Part shown: piece by piece, positions 23,901-36,400 of the stretch
How the letters are laid out: each line of letters opens with the position of its first letter
Position numbering within the stretch: the stretch's first letter is position 1
Source of the DNA: Fasciolopsis buskii
Taxonomy: Eukaryota; Platyhelminthes; Trematoda; Plagiorchiida; Fasciolidae
DNA length: 64,000 bases
Reading direction: 5' to 3'
Assembly: GCA_008360955.1 (NCBI GenBank)
Contig: LUCM01008860.1
Coordinates: forward strand, 95,735-159,734
Position numbers and translations under genes: made by a program
The notes under the pieces: generated by a model
What the model was told of the DNA's origin: nothing
The model's input: the letters and a program-made list of their open reading frames with translations, nothing else
Database searches by the model: none

Positions 23901-24543
23901 GGGCTCAATGACCGGTTAGGCAATGACAGGTGGTTTTACTCTGCTGACACAATGATCCACAAGATTCAAAATTGTACGCACAAGATGAGAAACCACCCAA
24001 TTGGTACCGTTTCCCAACCGAATACAATCATGAAAAAGATAATGCTCGTTTGTGAGCGGCATGGCAACCTGGAATCCCGAACGAGGAAAACACTTTAATA
24101 ACAACATACTATTTCCATGCACTCTCGTCATTTGTACACAATAAAAGTGTGGTTATACATATGTGTAATACGAACTCTAATCAGTAGTCATAATGTCACT
24201 CGGTTCGCAATAGGACAACACGCATTGGAGGTCCACTCGTTGGAGTTGGGAATTAGATAAAATTGGGCGAAGGGGGTTATACACTTAGATACAGGCACAG
24301 CTACTGAGACCCCATTGATAAGCAATGAAACGGATAGGCAAATCGAGTAAGTAAACATATAAATGCAACTCAGTTGGTCGATACGAGGCTGGTCAGAAAT
24401 GCAGGCGGAGGTTGGGAAAGGGGAGCAAGTGAGGAGGACGAAACAATCAAAAAGTGCTGCAGTAAAGTGATGTTATACCTACAAGAAGTGCTGACATAAG
24501 TGCATTCCGTGGCCAGCCACCTATCATCCACAACTAGATTGGG
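20961..24543. other. Anonymous sequence downstream of the DGCR6 homologue
   Basis: This holds the 3' flank, and perhaps the 3' UTR, of the - strand gene that ends at 24544. I see no clear AATAAA within about 400 bases of that stop. A 106-codon + frame at 21237-21557 resembles nothing known. No RNA gene or assigned repeat. Confidence 0.45.
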
Positions 24544-24822
24544 TCATACTGACCACATGGTAGTGGTAGCGGAACTGGTCATCGCTGTTGCAGCTCGTGG
24601 CCCCCGACGAAGTTCATCTGGGAGGGGATAACGAGATAACTGCATGATCCAGTCTAGAACACGCATCTGGATTCGAATAAGATGTGGATTTGTCGTTTGT
24701 GTGAATACCGAACATCCCGTACGTTCCAGTGCAGTCTGCTGTTCCATAACACGACCGTCCAAAGCGTGTACAATTCGAGTTATCAGGCTACGTACTGCCT
24801 CGGCCTGACGTTTGAGCAAATG
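24544..24822 (-). CDS. DGCR6: DGCR6/gonadal (gdl) homologue, terminal exon
   Basis: The acceptor TTCTTTTCAG ends at 24823. The exon is open for 92 codons to TGA at 24544-24546. The family hallmarks are clear: V-M-E-Q-Q-T-A-L-E-R-T-G matches the V-x-D-Q-Q-S-T-L-E-K-A-G block of DGCR6, and T-T-N-P-H-L-I-R-I-Q-M-R-V-L matches T-T-N-P-Q-E-L-x-L-Q-M-N-L-L. When joined to the exon ending at 43249, the 49 residues from L-P-V-L to R-T-G align with human DGCR6 without any gap, which fixes the junction. The last 31 residues (Arg/Ala/Thr-rich) are poorly conserved, as in other members. The molecular role of DGCR6 proteins is not well defined: gdl is gonad-expressed in flies, and human DGCR6 lies in the 22q11 DiGeorge region. 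Confidence 0.92.
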   Translation of the reverse strand, partial: HLLKRQAEAVRSLITRIVHALDGRVMEQQTALERTGCSVFTQTTNPHLIRIQMRVLDWIMQLSRYPLPDELRRGPRAATAMTSSATTTMWSV

Positions 24823-25039
24823 CTGAAAAGAATTGGTTACGAAAAATAAATAAAGTGAATAACAATTTACCGACTTCATACACGGGTAGAAGTCTATGCA
24901 GAACTTTGGGAGTGCATGTTCCTTCACAGGAAATTTAGTCCAATCTTGCGGCGACGATTTCAATGACCCATTAATAACGATGACTGAATTTTGTGCAGAA
25001 CATTACTCGGCAGATTTTCATGAATATTTTATAGAATTT

Positions 25040-25262
25040 TAGGCTGATTCCAGACCCGCAGGGAACTTTTTGATGGTAGACGGCAACCCGCTGTCACTCC
25101 GGCCTGTTGCCATGCCTGATCTAACCAGATCTTATTTGGTTCTATGTCACTCCAAGCTTCAGGGTCGTGGTTACCGGTGCTCCTCCCTCCTCGTGTAGTG
25201 GGCCCTAGTGTCTACGGGGCATGTTCCTTTCACCACATAAATGGGTCAATCGTGTCATAGAA
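25040..25262 (+). repeat. SINE-like repeat F, copy 2
   Basis: Same core as copy 1. A TTCCAGACCCGC block upstream at about 25050 corresponds to the end of a tRNA-like head, and CAACCCGCTGTCACTCCGGC follows. It carries CTCCAAGCTTCAGGGT and GTGTAGTGGGCCCTAGTG. Confidence 0.7.
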
Positions 25263-27830
25263 AACTAATCTACTGCACTAAGGTGTTATCATGCGACCTT
25301 GAAAAACGGTAAAATGGATTTGAGAACGAAACTTTGGCTGGATTACCCAAACCACTGACAGATTAACCTCGTCGACGATTGGTCAACCTTCAGACCGGAA
25401 TGATATTCGTCCTTAGGCAAGACATAATCTGCGATTTAGATCTGTCCTAATAGCATACAGACTGGGGCTTATGAAGACAAGTTGACCAATCATCGATGAG
25501 ATCATCCGGCCAACTGGATGCGATAAACGGAAGTAGGGCCAACCGCAGCATTTAGGCCTCAAATATATTCGGATTTTCGAAAGCTTTGGCAATTTCTTAA
25601 TCCAACGTGATGAATTCCCAACTCAACCTGAAAATAGCAACCCTTGCAGATCAGTGGTCTGGAGAACTGAAGCTACATCAAAATTTACGGCACCGGGCTA
25701 CGGTCAGTCGATAAGTAACCCCGACTCTGCGCATATGAGAGCGTGTGGTCTGCTTACCAGTTGTTTACCAGTGACATTTTATGAACATGCCATGATCTTT
25801 CGCGTGATCACCAAAGCGTTCGATGTATGAGGGACCTTAAAGATCACGGGAAAGGCAATTCTAGATAACACTGAATAAGTCCGTTGATGTGTGCACATCC
25901 TAGGAAAATCAGCAAAATCCAGCGTGGCTGATTACAAGCCGTCGTGTAGTAGGTCCAATTACACAGCTGAGAACAGTAATCACCGTCACTCGATATCGTA
26001 GATCCTACATCACTTTTGACTTAAAGTCTTCTTTTCATGAAATCTAGAAAGCGCTTCCAAATAATTCAGCATGGCTAGGGATCTGTGCTTCAGGCTCCTA
26101 GATGGTTACTCCCTTTGAATGCCTCTCTAAATGCACCCATATTACCGGCATCTTACATAACCTCTGCTGGAGAAGTTCTACACACTGTATTCTCGTGTAG
26201 ATGTTCTTACTAAAGTGCCAGGACGAACGCAAATGCTCACCACCTTTAACAAGGTTGACTTTTCTTTGGTAAACAGTCTGGGGGAGTTGGATAAACCTTG
26301 ATTCCAAGCCGCCCACGAACGGCATACGAAACATACGGCACTATGCAAACCGGCATCTGTGGCGAAGGGATATACGGGGATGGCTAATCCCATCTGAGGA
26401 CCGTACTAAATGAGCGATCAGTCGCTAGTACAAAGTGGGTTACTTGACCTTCAGATAGTCCTGATGCCTTGTGGATTAGATCAGTTGATCAATGACTCCG
26501 ACCAAGGTACCCTCTAATTTGGTTTGGGCAACCACAGAGAAATCATAGGTCTCGATGGAACACCGATGACGTGGGAATAGGGAATAAAAGAAATGCCATG
26601 TGTAGTGAACTCTCCACATTGTTTCACTTTCCTTCCTCTTTGTCATTCAATATTTTTATCTTTCGTTATGATTCCGATGGCACGTGATATATATATATAT
26701 ATATATATACATACATATATATATATATAAAGCTATTTTACTGAGAGATTGTACGAAGACGCACTATCAACCACTGTACTTTCCGGTGGGGATGCGAAAA
26801 TGTGAGCGTGACAGACGAATGAGAACGAGATCCAAACAAATCTATCAGTTAGAAGTTCCAAAGAGTCTCGAGGTAATGCAGAAATATGCGAAACAATGGC
26901 ATGTTTGGTGCACACACGTACAGGCACACTATGTCAGTGACTCAGCGTTCGATGAAAAAGTACCTGCACAATAATCTTCGCACTTCTCAAGCCTTTGTAC
27001 AACAAGTGCTTAAGGAGGTTAAGCAACGGGAGTAAAAGCGTATTTCCCCAATACAGGTGGATTAAGAACAACGTTGCACACCTTATCATTTCAAGATTGC
27101 GCACAGAAACACTGAGGTGGAGTGAAGTTCAGGGAGTGTAAGTTTCGTTTCATAATGATGCACTGCTACTGATTTTGCTTATACGATGCACGTAGTAACC
27201 GATCTCAACAACATATCACTAACCACGGCGCTTCCTTATGTTTTATTTGGTGTACTTATGAGATTGTCAAACTGGGAACGAGCCTTGACATAGCATTGAG
27301 AAGAGCCCAGGTGAAATTAGTAACGTAATCATGCGCAAAGTACCTCTCCACGTAGTTCCAGCATTGTTCCAATCTATCCGAGACCAGCTTTCCAATAAAT
27401 TGTTCCAAATGAGAACCAGATTAGACGGATCACTTAGTCTTGAAAACAAAATTATAGTTTTCCAAGTCCAATTTATAGTATCACATTTGGAACAGATAGG
27501 GATTGTCATTATAGAAGATCAGGGATGAACGGAAATGCATTGCAATATGCGATGCTGACGTTAGGCAAACAATTGAGTATCGGATTTTTGTTCCAGGTAG
27601 GAGTTTACGGACAAGGGCTGCAAATGATGATTTTCAGTAAGGCAATGGAGACTGCAGCCGTCTAACATCCCAGTTGATCCGTGAAGCCGGAATGTTTAGT
27701 CGTTAAACAGCAATAAGTCTGAATTGTAGTTTGACTACTGGGGAGAATTATTAGTAATATAGCACAATGTGGACAAAAGCGACGGCCTACGCCAGAATTG
27801 CCTCACTGAAGGTGACTGTTTTAGGAGATT
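25263..27830. other. Intronic sequence with an AT tract and a possible LTR-element scrap
   Basis: An AT microsatellite lies at 26687-26729. On the - strand around 26100-26390 a frame contains V-N-L-V-K-G, which recalls the F-S-K-V-D-L-V-K-G block of Ty3/gypsy RTs. Part of this segment (about 26290-26365) recurs at about 37110-37185. The gypsy assignment is weak. Confidence 0.35.
26687..26729. repeat. (AT)n microsatellite
   Basis: About 43 bases of alternating A and T with an ACATAC interruption in the middle. Confidence 0.95.
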
Positions 27831-28978
27831 CCCTTGACAGCATATAATCAAAGTGTACGTTCCACGAAATATGCAATTGTTGTTGATGATTTTAACGCCC
27901 AACTTGGCCACCTGGTAGAAACGGAGTGGCATATCAGGAGCCTATATTCTGTCCCAGCCGATCGCACCGGAAAGGATAATCACCCCACGCAAGTTTGTTC
28001 CCACCACAGACTGTTTCTGGTGAACACCAACTATATTTCAAAAACGACGTCGAATCGACATGGAGCCCCCCTAGTCACCTTCACAGACTGCTTACATTGC
28101 CATCGGTCATCGATGGCATGGATCGGGAGGATTATTAATCATCCTGGCCCACACCGATGAACCTAGATCAGGCTTTAATCTGAGGTCGCCTTTAGTTGCG
28201 TCTAATATGTGGCCACGGTAACACGAAAACCACCTGTTTCGCAAGTCTGCTACTAGACGACAAGCACCAGTGGAGCTTTGAGTGCCGTTACCGTCACAAC
28301 GAAATGCCCAAGATCAGAACGAACATTGGGAACAGATCAAAGATATCTTAAACTCCGTTTTCAGATGAGGCGTATCGTGAATATTAAAGGCTCGGTTAGG
28401 ATTCGTCAATATGAAGCATCTATTGCGTCAGCGTGACGTCCGGTTGTCGACCAGAGATCGAATCCACACAACAGCAGTGAGGCCGGTTCCATTATATGGC
28501 TCAGAAACATGGCAGCTAAGAGCAGAAAATGTACGAAGACTTTCGTTGTTTGAACACCCCTGTTTTCGCAGTAGCAGTAAAATATAATGAGAACTTTCTA
28601 GGTAATTAAGGGATTAAGTGGAAAGTACCGGACCTTAGTGCCCAACGTTGAGAACACGGACCGAATGTGAATAGACTGATGTAGTTGAGACATGTTTTGC
28701 GCACACCTACGCTTGCCTGCCTCGTTGTACGCTGGTATCTGAAACAAACTGTTTGGAAGTGGTCAGCCGATGACGTGAGGAAAAAGTGTGAGAGCTTAAC
28801 GAGTACACTGGCTCATTTAGGTCCTGTTAGACTGTTGGCTTTGCGTCCACGGGCTCCTTTCAAAAGAGTTGGAGATAGCCGGTGGCATAGTTTATCACTG
28901 CACTCGGCGAGGATATTGCATTCAAAACTCTGTTATTCTATGTGCTGTGAGCTAGCAACCAAAACCACAACACGTTAA
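27831..28978 (+). mobile_element. RTE-clade LINE copy with the RT domain deleted
   Basis: 27834-28160 encodes an RTE endonuclease segment: V-V-D-D-F-N-A-Q-L-G-H (the D-F-N-A catalytic box), I-P-A-D-R-T-like V-P-A-D-R-T-G, and L-F-L-V-N-T-N. At about 28380-28570 the sequence jumps to the C-terminal domain, with L-L-R-Q-R-D-V-R-L-S and P-L-Y-G-S-E-T-W-Q-L-R-A-E-N-V. From 28685 it continues with the R-H-V-L-R-T-P motif. The reverse transcriptase core, including YADD, is missing. Confidence 0.75.
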
Positions 28979-29044
28979 TGCATGGTTAATGGTTGTAAAA
29001 ACTGAAACTGAAGTAAAACAATTTCTGACCACGTCAAGGGCTGT

Positions 29045-29295
29045 GGTCGCAAAACCCACATCAAGTAGTGCTGGTTTTCGATTAATTCGTTGAAAAACAC
29101 TGGCAGACGGTAACTCGCTGTCGTTCGGTTCGTTACCAGACCTGACCTAGTGTGACCTTATGTGGTTCTATGTCACTTCGAATTTCAGGGTCAAGGTTGC
29201 CGGTCTTCCCTCGTCCGCATGTGTAGTGCGTCTTAGTGGCTATGACACATGTCCCCTCCACTGCACTCAAGCTTCGAACAAGTGGTACAAAAAGA
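29045..29295 (+). repeat. SINE-like repeat F, copy 3
   Basis: The core from GGTAACTCGCTGTC at about 29107 through TATGTGGTTCTATGTCACTT, CAGGGTCAAGGTTGCCGGTC and GTGTAGTGCGTCTTAGTGGC to ACAAGTGGTACAAAAAGA matches copies 1, 2 and 4. All four copies lie on the + strand. Confidence 0.7.
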
Positions 29296-29985
29296 ACAGA
29301 TTCTGGTGAATAAGATGTTCGTTTCGCAATCCTTCGCCCCGAGTTGAAAATCCAGTTGGGGTGCACGCGGTGAATTTGAAATTTCGTACTCATCCGGGTT
29401 TTCATCAGCTAGAACAGTAAACATTTTTCGATTTTATCACAATGATTGTGCAAAAAGCCCAAATCCGAAATTTTAATTTTGTTGCTCTTATTAAGACGTA
29501 ATTATGGAGTAAAACGAAAACCAATGCCGTGACAAAGGTATTCACGTACTTTGACTTTTTAAACGAACTAAATTAACAATGAGTGAAGCGATCGTTTCAA
29601 TTCGTAGTATTGAACCACTTTGAGAATAACTTCTACGAGACTCCGGGATACATATTTGTCCTTAGAAATGTCATTCCGACCCTCAAAGTGTAGCCGGTTC
29701 ATGTGGTAAAAGCTAACGAAGAGAGTTTTAACCACAACGTGCTAGTCTGATTCTAGTGATGTGACCAGAAGTTAGTGAAGTAGATCTAATTTGACGGAAC
29801 CAAGTACATCGTTGTCATGACTCATTTGAAGATACCTTCGGATGCTGAGTAAGAACGAATCGAATAGGTTTATCAAATTGGCCGTAGTCAGTACTTGCGA
29901 AATGATAAAACGATGCATCCGATCAAGATCAACCGTGTTAGGATTCACGAGGTGTTCATAGCCGGAGGAAAGTGGCCGCTCTGAA

Positions 29986-30020
29986 AACAAACAAACAAAC
30001 AGACAAACAAACAAACAAAG
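29986..30020. repeat. (CAAA)n microsatellite
   Basis: Tetranucleotide repeat with one CAGA interruption. Confidence 0.95.
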
Positions 30021-30783
30021 ATTGACACATTTGGCTCGTAAATCAGTGAGTCACATGCTGCCGTTACTGGCATCAAATGGTCGCCCGCAGTAGAATTTTG
30101 GGACATTTCACATACCACATTTAGCCACGAGCTGATTATTGCTCCGATCTCAACTAAAAGCGAGAATTTGGGCGACTAAGACACAAAGACTGTTTCGAGG
30201 TTGAGGAATTTGCAAATTAAGATGTGAACTAGGCAGCATATTGAAACGACTGACTTCTTGTCGAAGCAACCCGTTTCTGACTCAAAGATATGTCAGTTTT
30301 ATGAATTGAAACGGCCGCTCCGGTCACTGTTGGCTCGATTCGTTCGCATAGAAATTCACGAGGTTACGGTGGTTTGTTGCGATTTTACAAAGTGTCTCGT
30401 TACTCAGCAGCCTCCGACAACTATTTAGTACCCTCGAGCTATCTCCAAAAAGGAATGGCCTAGACTGGGATAGACATACCTCTTCACGAAATCTATACTT
30501 GGCTACCAGGCCACGTTAGTGGGCCGCACACAAATCACACGTAGTGTGTGCATCTACAATATGAGTTGTCCCACAATGGGTTCATTCCGCTATCAACTGG
30601 TGATGTAAAAACAGTCGAGGCTTTCATGCGGTAACCTATGGCTGCTATTAAACAGTAGCCAATCATAATGTGATTTCAGTAAGAATAGAGTAATTGGAAT
30701 CTCGCACTTGGGCATTTTACACTATTGTCATTGTAAGATAGAAAATGGCCATTGTTGTTGTCGCACCGTACGCGAAAAGTACG

Positions 30784-30814
<31 letters not shown>

Positions 30815-30815
30815 C
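30784..30815. repeat. (CAAAA)n microsatellite
   Basis: Six consecutive pentanucleotide units. Confidence 0.95.
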
Positions 30816-31057
30816 GTCAGTTGTAATGACTTTCGAGGTGAGTCGAGCACTTGAATTCGAGAAAAATCGTTTCGTAGTTCAGTTGCATGTTTCAACTAAA
30901 AATATCACACATGGCTTCTCATGAACCGATAGCCGCAAATACTATAATGAAATCATACAGATAAACAATGGTGGCTAGCTTAGGTGAACACGAAAACAAT
31001 ATCACACGAGAACTATTTGGTATCAGAATCCTAGTAAACGCCGCTGCACCGCCCTTT

Positions 31058-31059
<2 letters not shown>

Positions 31060-31093
<34 letters not shown>
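31060..31093. repeat. (GT)n microsatellite
   Basis: An uninterrupted run of about 34 bases. Confidence 0.95.
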
Positions 31094-31094
<1 letters not shown>

Positions 31095-32554
31095 ATCTGA
31101 TCCGTTCCGAATCGAGTCACCTTGTGCGTTCGGAATCCCGATAATCAAGTACGATCGAGTGCCCGATAGGCATCACATCAAACAGCGCCACATTATCATC
31201 AACATCCCCATCGGGCGTCTGTCACTGTGATGTCCTATCCCATCTGGCATCTCATTTAAGAACCGGGAGGATCACGCGCATCGTGCATGCCATATTTCGG
31301 CTTGCATGGCGCATGTCCAAGCCAAACGCAACCAGCAGTTACCGTAACGATAACCTTAATCTTGTGCGTGTGTGTGGGGAGGGGGGAGGGTGGATTAAAA
31401 AACCCAATATTGTCTATTGGAACGAGTCCCCTGGTCAGATTGGACGCGTCGAGTGAAATTCAACATGTTCTGTAAACACCTTCGATCATTCACCCACCTA
31501 ATACGACTGTCAACTGTCGACATGCGCTCTGGACCACAAGTCTTAATTGTTGATGTTGATGTTTTCACACAGGACAAAATCGGACAGCAGAATTGACGAA
31601 TCTGGAACAGTGTCAAACGGCGATGAGCACAATTGTACTCATATGCGCACTACCCAAGGAGGAATGACAGCGGTTTTGGGGGCACGCACAAAACAGTGAT
31701 CTGCTGAAAGCGCTATCGCACAATAACAGAAGTACAATGATAATCGAAGGGCCACTTTAGCGCCCAAAATTAGCTTTATTCTCTCCCGATTTTCAGAATA
31801 ATGTCACTGAGACTCCGGGCGGGTGAGAGAGACAAACATGGCATGGAATTGGTCAGCCGATCAACTGAATATGCGAATTTTGCAGTTAGGAATTCGTGTT
31901 TCGATGATCATGATTGTTTTTGTTCATGATGAGACATCAATAACCAACGATATGGTTGGGCTTCAATTTCAAAACCACGTAACTATATGACAGTGAATGT
32001 AAAGTATGCAAAATCTGATGACTTCAGAAACTGTGCCGTTCATTCTGCAGCCAAACTTTCATCAACATGAAGTCAGGACTTTAGGCCATACAAGCGCCTA
32101 AATAGTTCTGAATAGCAAACAAGTCACTTCGACCAGCATCGACAATGTTGGTTTTCATCGGTGTACATTCGACTGATCACATGACTTATGCAACTTTGTT
32201 TGGTTGGTCGTGCCTACGTAGGTGAACGTGTGTTTGAATTTGATCAGAGCGTTGGACAAGAATAGAAACGATCTTTGAAATTTACTTTCACGTGACTTGG
32301 GGATCGTGAATTGAACCTAGTTCAACAAACGCAACATGGACCGACCTCGTTCGAGACAGCGCGACACGTTAGTTTACCAACTGTGGAGTGATCTGCGTAC
32401 CCAGGACCACATGTTTCGAAAGATTATCCCACACTAACTGACGACCCCATCGACGATTCAATGTAGATCTGGGGACCATATCTCAGGTTCTCGCAATTCA
32501 ACATTGCTTCTTCGTAGGTTAATCCTGAATTAGCACAGATGTTTGCATACCGTT

Positions 32555-32715
32555 AGTTGCTTTTTGCTGCCCTTATTAAAGAAACAACGGTGTACATCAT
32601 TTCGCAGGAAGAGGGCCGTGGCCAACATAGGCTACCAAGTAGGGAAGTTAACCGGAGATTCGAACCCTGACCATCACATCCAAAAGCCATCCCAGTCTGA
32701 GTGCAATCCTGACTT
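32555..32715 (-). repeat. tRNA-derived SINE family A, copy 3
   Basis: Read on the - strand: the B box complement is at about 32657-32667 (GATTCGAACC on +), followed by a GTTAACTTCCCTACTTGGTAG body, GGCCACGGCCCTCTTCCTG and a TTTAATAAGG-type tail. The A-box side is eroded. Confidence 0.75.
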
Positions 32716-33136
32716 GCTTCCCTAAGTTACTTATATCGAATTTGAGCAACGCATCAGAACAATGGACTCCATGACACTGAGTCCACTTTCAGTGGTACTA
32801 TGTTACTCTACTTAGAACGAAATAAAAAAAACCCACAGAGTCCTATTTCTCTACCGGGCTAACCATTACCCATGAAATCTGCATGAGTAGTACGGGTTTT
32901 TGAAGAAGTAGACCAAGAGCATCCATTGCGTCTAGGATATATTCTTCGGAAGCCTAATTAGTCTGATTTGGGACAGATCGCCAGGCAAGGTTTTCGCATT
33001 TCTGTCACGTCATGGATTGTTCACCTCAGCCCGTCTTCTAGTCACTATCGGCCTTGGAAAACAGTGCACACTCATGGAACTTACTTGTGTGCATGAGCAA
33101 CACATGATCCAAATAAGTTAGCTTACCAAAGTTCTT
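32716..33136. other. Intronic sequence, nothing recognised
   Basis: I see no coding or repeat signal here beyond a short A run near 32822. Confidence 0.5.
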
Positions 33137-33400
33137 TTAGTCACTGAGCTCCGTGTCCTGGTTCATCAGGAGTAACCTAAGTGATGCTGATAAGAACACT
33201 CCCATCCTATTTGGACAATACAACGTAAACCACGATTCTGGAATAATACGAGTTTTCGCATATCTTCCGTTCGCGACGACCGTGCCTGTGAGCCGTATAG
33301 CAGGCCGGAACTCATCGACGTTGTGCACACTTGGCGTACTGTCGATAACCGGATGCTCCATAGACACCACATATGCCTGAATTTGTTAAAAACCAAGCAA
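33137..33400 (-). mobile_element. RTE-clade LINE, C-terminal fragment
   Basis: On the - strand a frame reads S-G-L-L-Y-G-S-Q-A, then R-T-E-D-M-R-K-L and L-R-C-I-V-Q-I-G-W-E. This matches the V-L-L-Y-G-(C/S)-E-T-W...(R/A)-E-D-V-R-x-L...L-R-S-I-A-R-I tail of RTE proteins. Only this part of the element is recognisable. Confidence 0.65.
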
Positions 33401-36400
33401 AACTTCCGTACACGCAAAAATGCCTGGTAAGATGCAAAAGAACAAATAAATAAATCTATAGCCTCCACCAAACATCTCCCAGTTGGGTTTCTAACCAACC
33501 CAGCAGAATCTGACACTTTGAAAAACCAGAACCAATTCCGAAGACGGCCACAACGTAAGTGAGCCTGATACACAAAAACTCCAGATAATCTGTATATTCT
33601 AAGTCAAACAGTTTACTATCTGAGTGAATATCAGAGCAACCAATTCCGTTGTTCTCCGAAAACTATGAACTCTGTCTGAATCCGTAATCTCGAAGAACTG
33701 TATCATTCAAGACTGGTTCTTTGGGGGAGAGTTAAACAATTTCACTATCTTAGAAAAAGCAGAGCGACTCTAATAACCCAACACCAGAGATATAATCAGA
33801 AGAAGAAAAACAAGTCGATCACAAATAAACTCTAGTGTTTACTTCGGAGAAATTCTCTTGCAGGCGAAAAATGACTATCGGTCCTTGATCACCGATGGTC
33901 TCACAGCATTACTCTAATGTTGTGTATGGACCAATGTTGAGGTCAAGCAGACGTTCTCCATTCAGATGCTTGGGAATAATTTTGAATATGAGTTGATTAT
34001 GGCAACTGGGATGTGTGCTACACATGGGCTTCCTCGGAGTTTGGTGCCCGTCGAGGTAGAGTAGGTATCGGTTGGAGATGGGTCAATATATTTTATCAAT
34101 AATACGGCCAGTGTCCTAAGTAAACCGAGTCAGACTGCCGGATCAGAATCCCAATGCATGGTTAGAGAAGTCGGTTGAAATGGATTGGATTTCATCGACA
34201 GAAATTCCTACTACTTGTTCAGTTATTAGTTTCCCATTAGACTTTTTCTTGAGTGAATGGTTCTACAAGACAGAAACTAAGATAAGAGCACACCATTGTG
34301 AGTTTACTCGTGTTAAAACGGAGAGGGACGCACACACTGGCCTGAGTATCCAGGGGTATAGATTGATGAAAATGAATTTCTTAGATGTGTACGACGAAAA
34401 CTGCTTTGGAGGAATTCACCGTCGGCCAAGTCGAATACCGTGCTTGGATGATAAGGTGCGGGAGCCAAGTCGGCTGCACTCTTGTGCCGCGACCGGCAGA
34501 AAATGATCAAACGAAGTACGGTCACCACATGAATGATTTCAGGAATACTAATTTAACTACTAACTAGTATCGAAGTAGGGAGCTAAAGTTACGAATTTCT
34601 ACGCCTAGTGACGGCGCAGCGAAACGCTAATTAAACGGTGCCAGCTTTACGGACGCCCGCAGATGTTAAAACAAATTAGCGTCAGAAACAATTAAACGGG
34701 AAAAGTGTGTGACTGGGCGAACGGACAATAAATACCAGTCATGAACCTCTGGTAAAGTGACTCCGGTCGACATGACACACTAAAAACCTCGCTTAGAAAC
34801 CGAAGACAGATGAAGGAAACCATAAAACAGAAGCAAGAAAAGAATTCATTTTGACAAAAAAATATGCAAATACAAGTGGCAAGCTATCATTCTGTTTTGC
34901 TACCTGAAACGTAACCGAACCGGGAACACTGGGACACCAATGTGAACGTTTAATAGAAATCTAAAAGTCATGGTTCCCTATTTCTACTAATAATACGAAA
35001 TGTGTGTGATTCCAAGGGAACGTTCGCACCCGCATGCAAAAAATAAGAATTATATCTGCCTGAGAAACTGTCAGCAAAACACGGTCCGTGATAGACACAA
35101 CTGAGTTTTATCGGGAGTAGGAATAAAGGAAGCGGCTTGAAGAAAATTTTATTTATTGACAGTGCTTCACTCGTGATACAGACTACGAGGAATATCCAAA
35201 TATCACCTTAATAAAACTAACCTATTTTCCGTAACTCACAGACACTGTGAGGTTTGGTTTTCAACTAACACAATCCCAATGAAGCAGCATTTTGCACTTT
35301 CAAGGTGCGAAATACGTGCCAAATTTTGCCACACGGTCGTCTATGTAATAAAGCGTGTTTTCGCCCGGAAGAGCTTTTTTACGCTAGAGAAATGAAGTTA
35401 GGATACCTTAAGCTCCAAAAGTCTACTTCTACTACCTCAAGAAACGAAAGCCGGTGTCCTAGTTCGCGCCATCGATGAAGACCATGGAAAAAGAGAAGAA
35501 ACCAAAGATCATTTTTGGCACTGCATGCGGGTGCAAAGCCATTTAGCACCAGGGAGTGTAATGAGCGAACTGATAGGAAGACGTGCGATTTGATAGTGCC
35601 AAAAAAGGTAGACGATGGACCCATGGCAGAAATGATCGCTTGTTCCAAAATTCATCGAAAGTGGTAAAACTAGTTAATATCATCATTAAATCTTGAGGAT
35701 TTTGTACCTATGTCAAAATCAAGTCACTCTGACGGTTTACTGGGTCACTACAGAGCAGAATAGGACTGCAACGTGCGGATTGTGTGACCGATTCCTCGGC
35801 ACGAACCAAAAGTGAGCAGTTGTCTATAGAAAATAACGACTATGTTAGACGCTTTATGCCACAGACAAAGTCCACCTTATCAAGAAACAAGCATAAACTG
35901 GATAGACTTCTGGCAAACAACAGAATTCCCCCAAATGGGAGATACAGTCCAAGTCATCATTCAGGACAACAGGACTAGAACAACCAGAGAGGGACCCAGA
36001 TAGGGGAGTTCAACACTTGGTCAAATCGAGCCGGGAATGCTCAGGTACTCAGAACTTGAATCCAGCGTGAGTGGTTCGAGAAAGAAAAATATATATGGTC
36101 AAGTAAGACCCGTAAAAATGAACTCAATTCGCTATCCAATAAGCCTGCTAGTTGCCCACAAACCTTCTTAATGCGTTTTGTCAAAAATTCCTAGTTAGCA
36201 TTTTAGTATGTATTGCTCTATAGGTTAGCTATTGCGTCGTGGTAGTCAATCTATCCAGGCTACTCTAGAACGGCTTATCGAGCATCAGCACAAGATACAT
36301 CACTCGTGCTTTATTGGTTCTGCACGACCACATACAGCTGTTTACAACATTCAACTCTAATAAAGATGGCATCGTTCCAGGAAGCCTAAGCACACCATAG

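Larger units (their letters stand above)
29296..32554. other. Intronic sequence with simple repeats
   Basis: No gene recognised. It holds a (CAAA)n tract at 29986-30020, a (CAAAA)n tract at 30784-30815 and a (GT)n tract at 31060-31093. Confidence 0.55.

Noticed and set aside
24823..24986. In-frame extension of the DGCR6 terminal exon, or an extra exon upstream across a 48-base mini-intron
   Set aside because: It is open and even has splice-like sites (a GTAAATTG donor and a TTCAG acceptor), but the 49-residue block across the junction of 43249 and 24822 aligns with human DGCR6 with no gap, leaving no room for it.
29986..30815. CRISPR-like or other organised array
   Set aside because: The repeats are simple CAAA and CAAAA microsatellites without spacers.
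33166..33573. 135-residue host protein on the - strand
   Set aside because: Its second half carries the L-L-Y-G-S and R-T-E-D-M-R-K-L motifs of the RTE LINE tail, so it is a transposon remnant.
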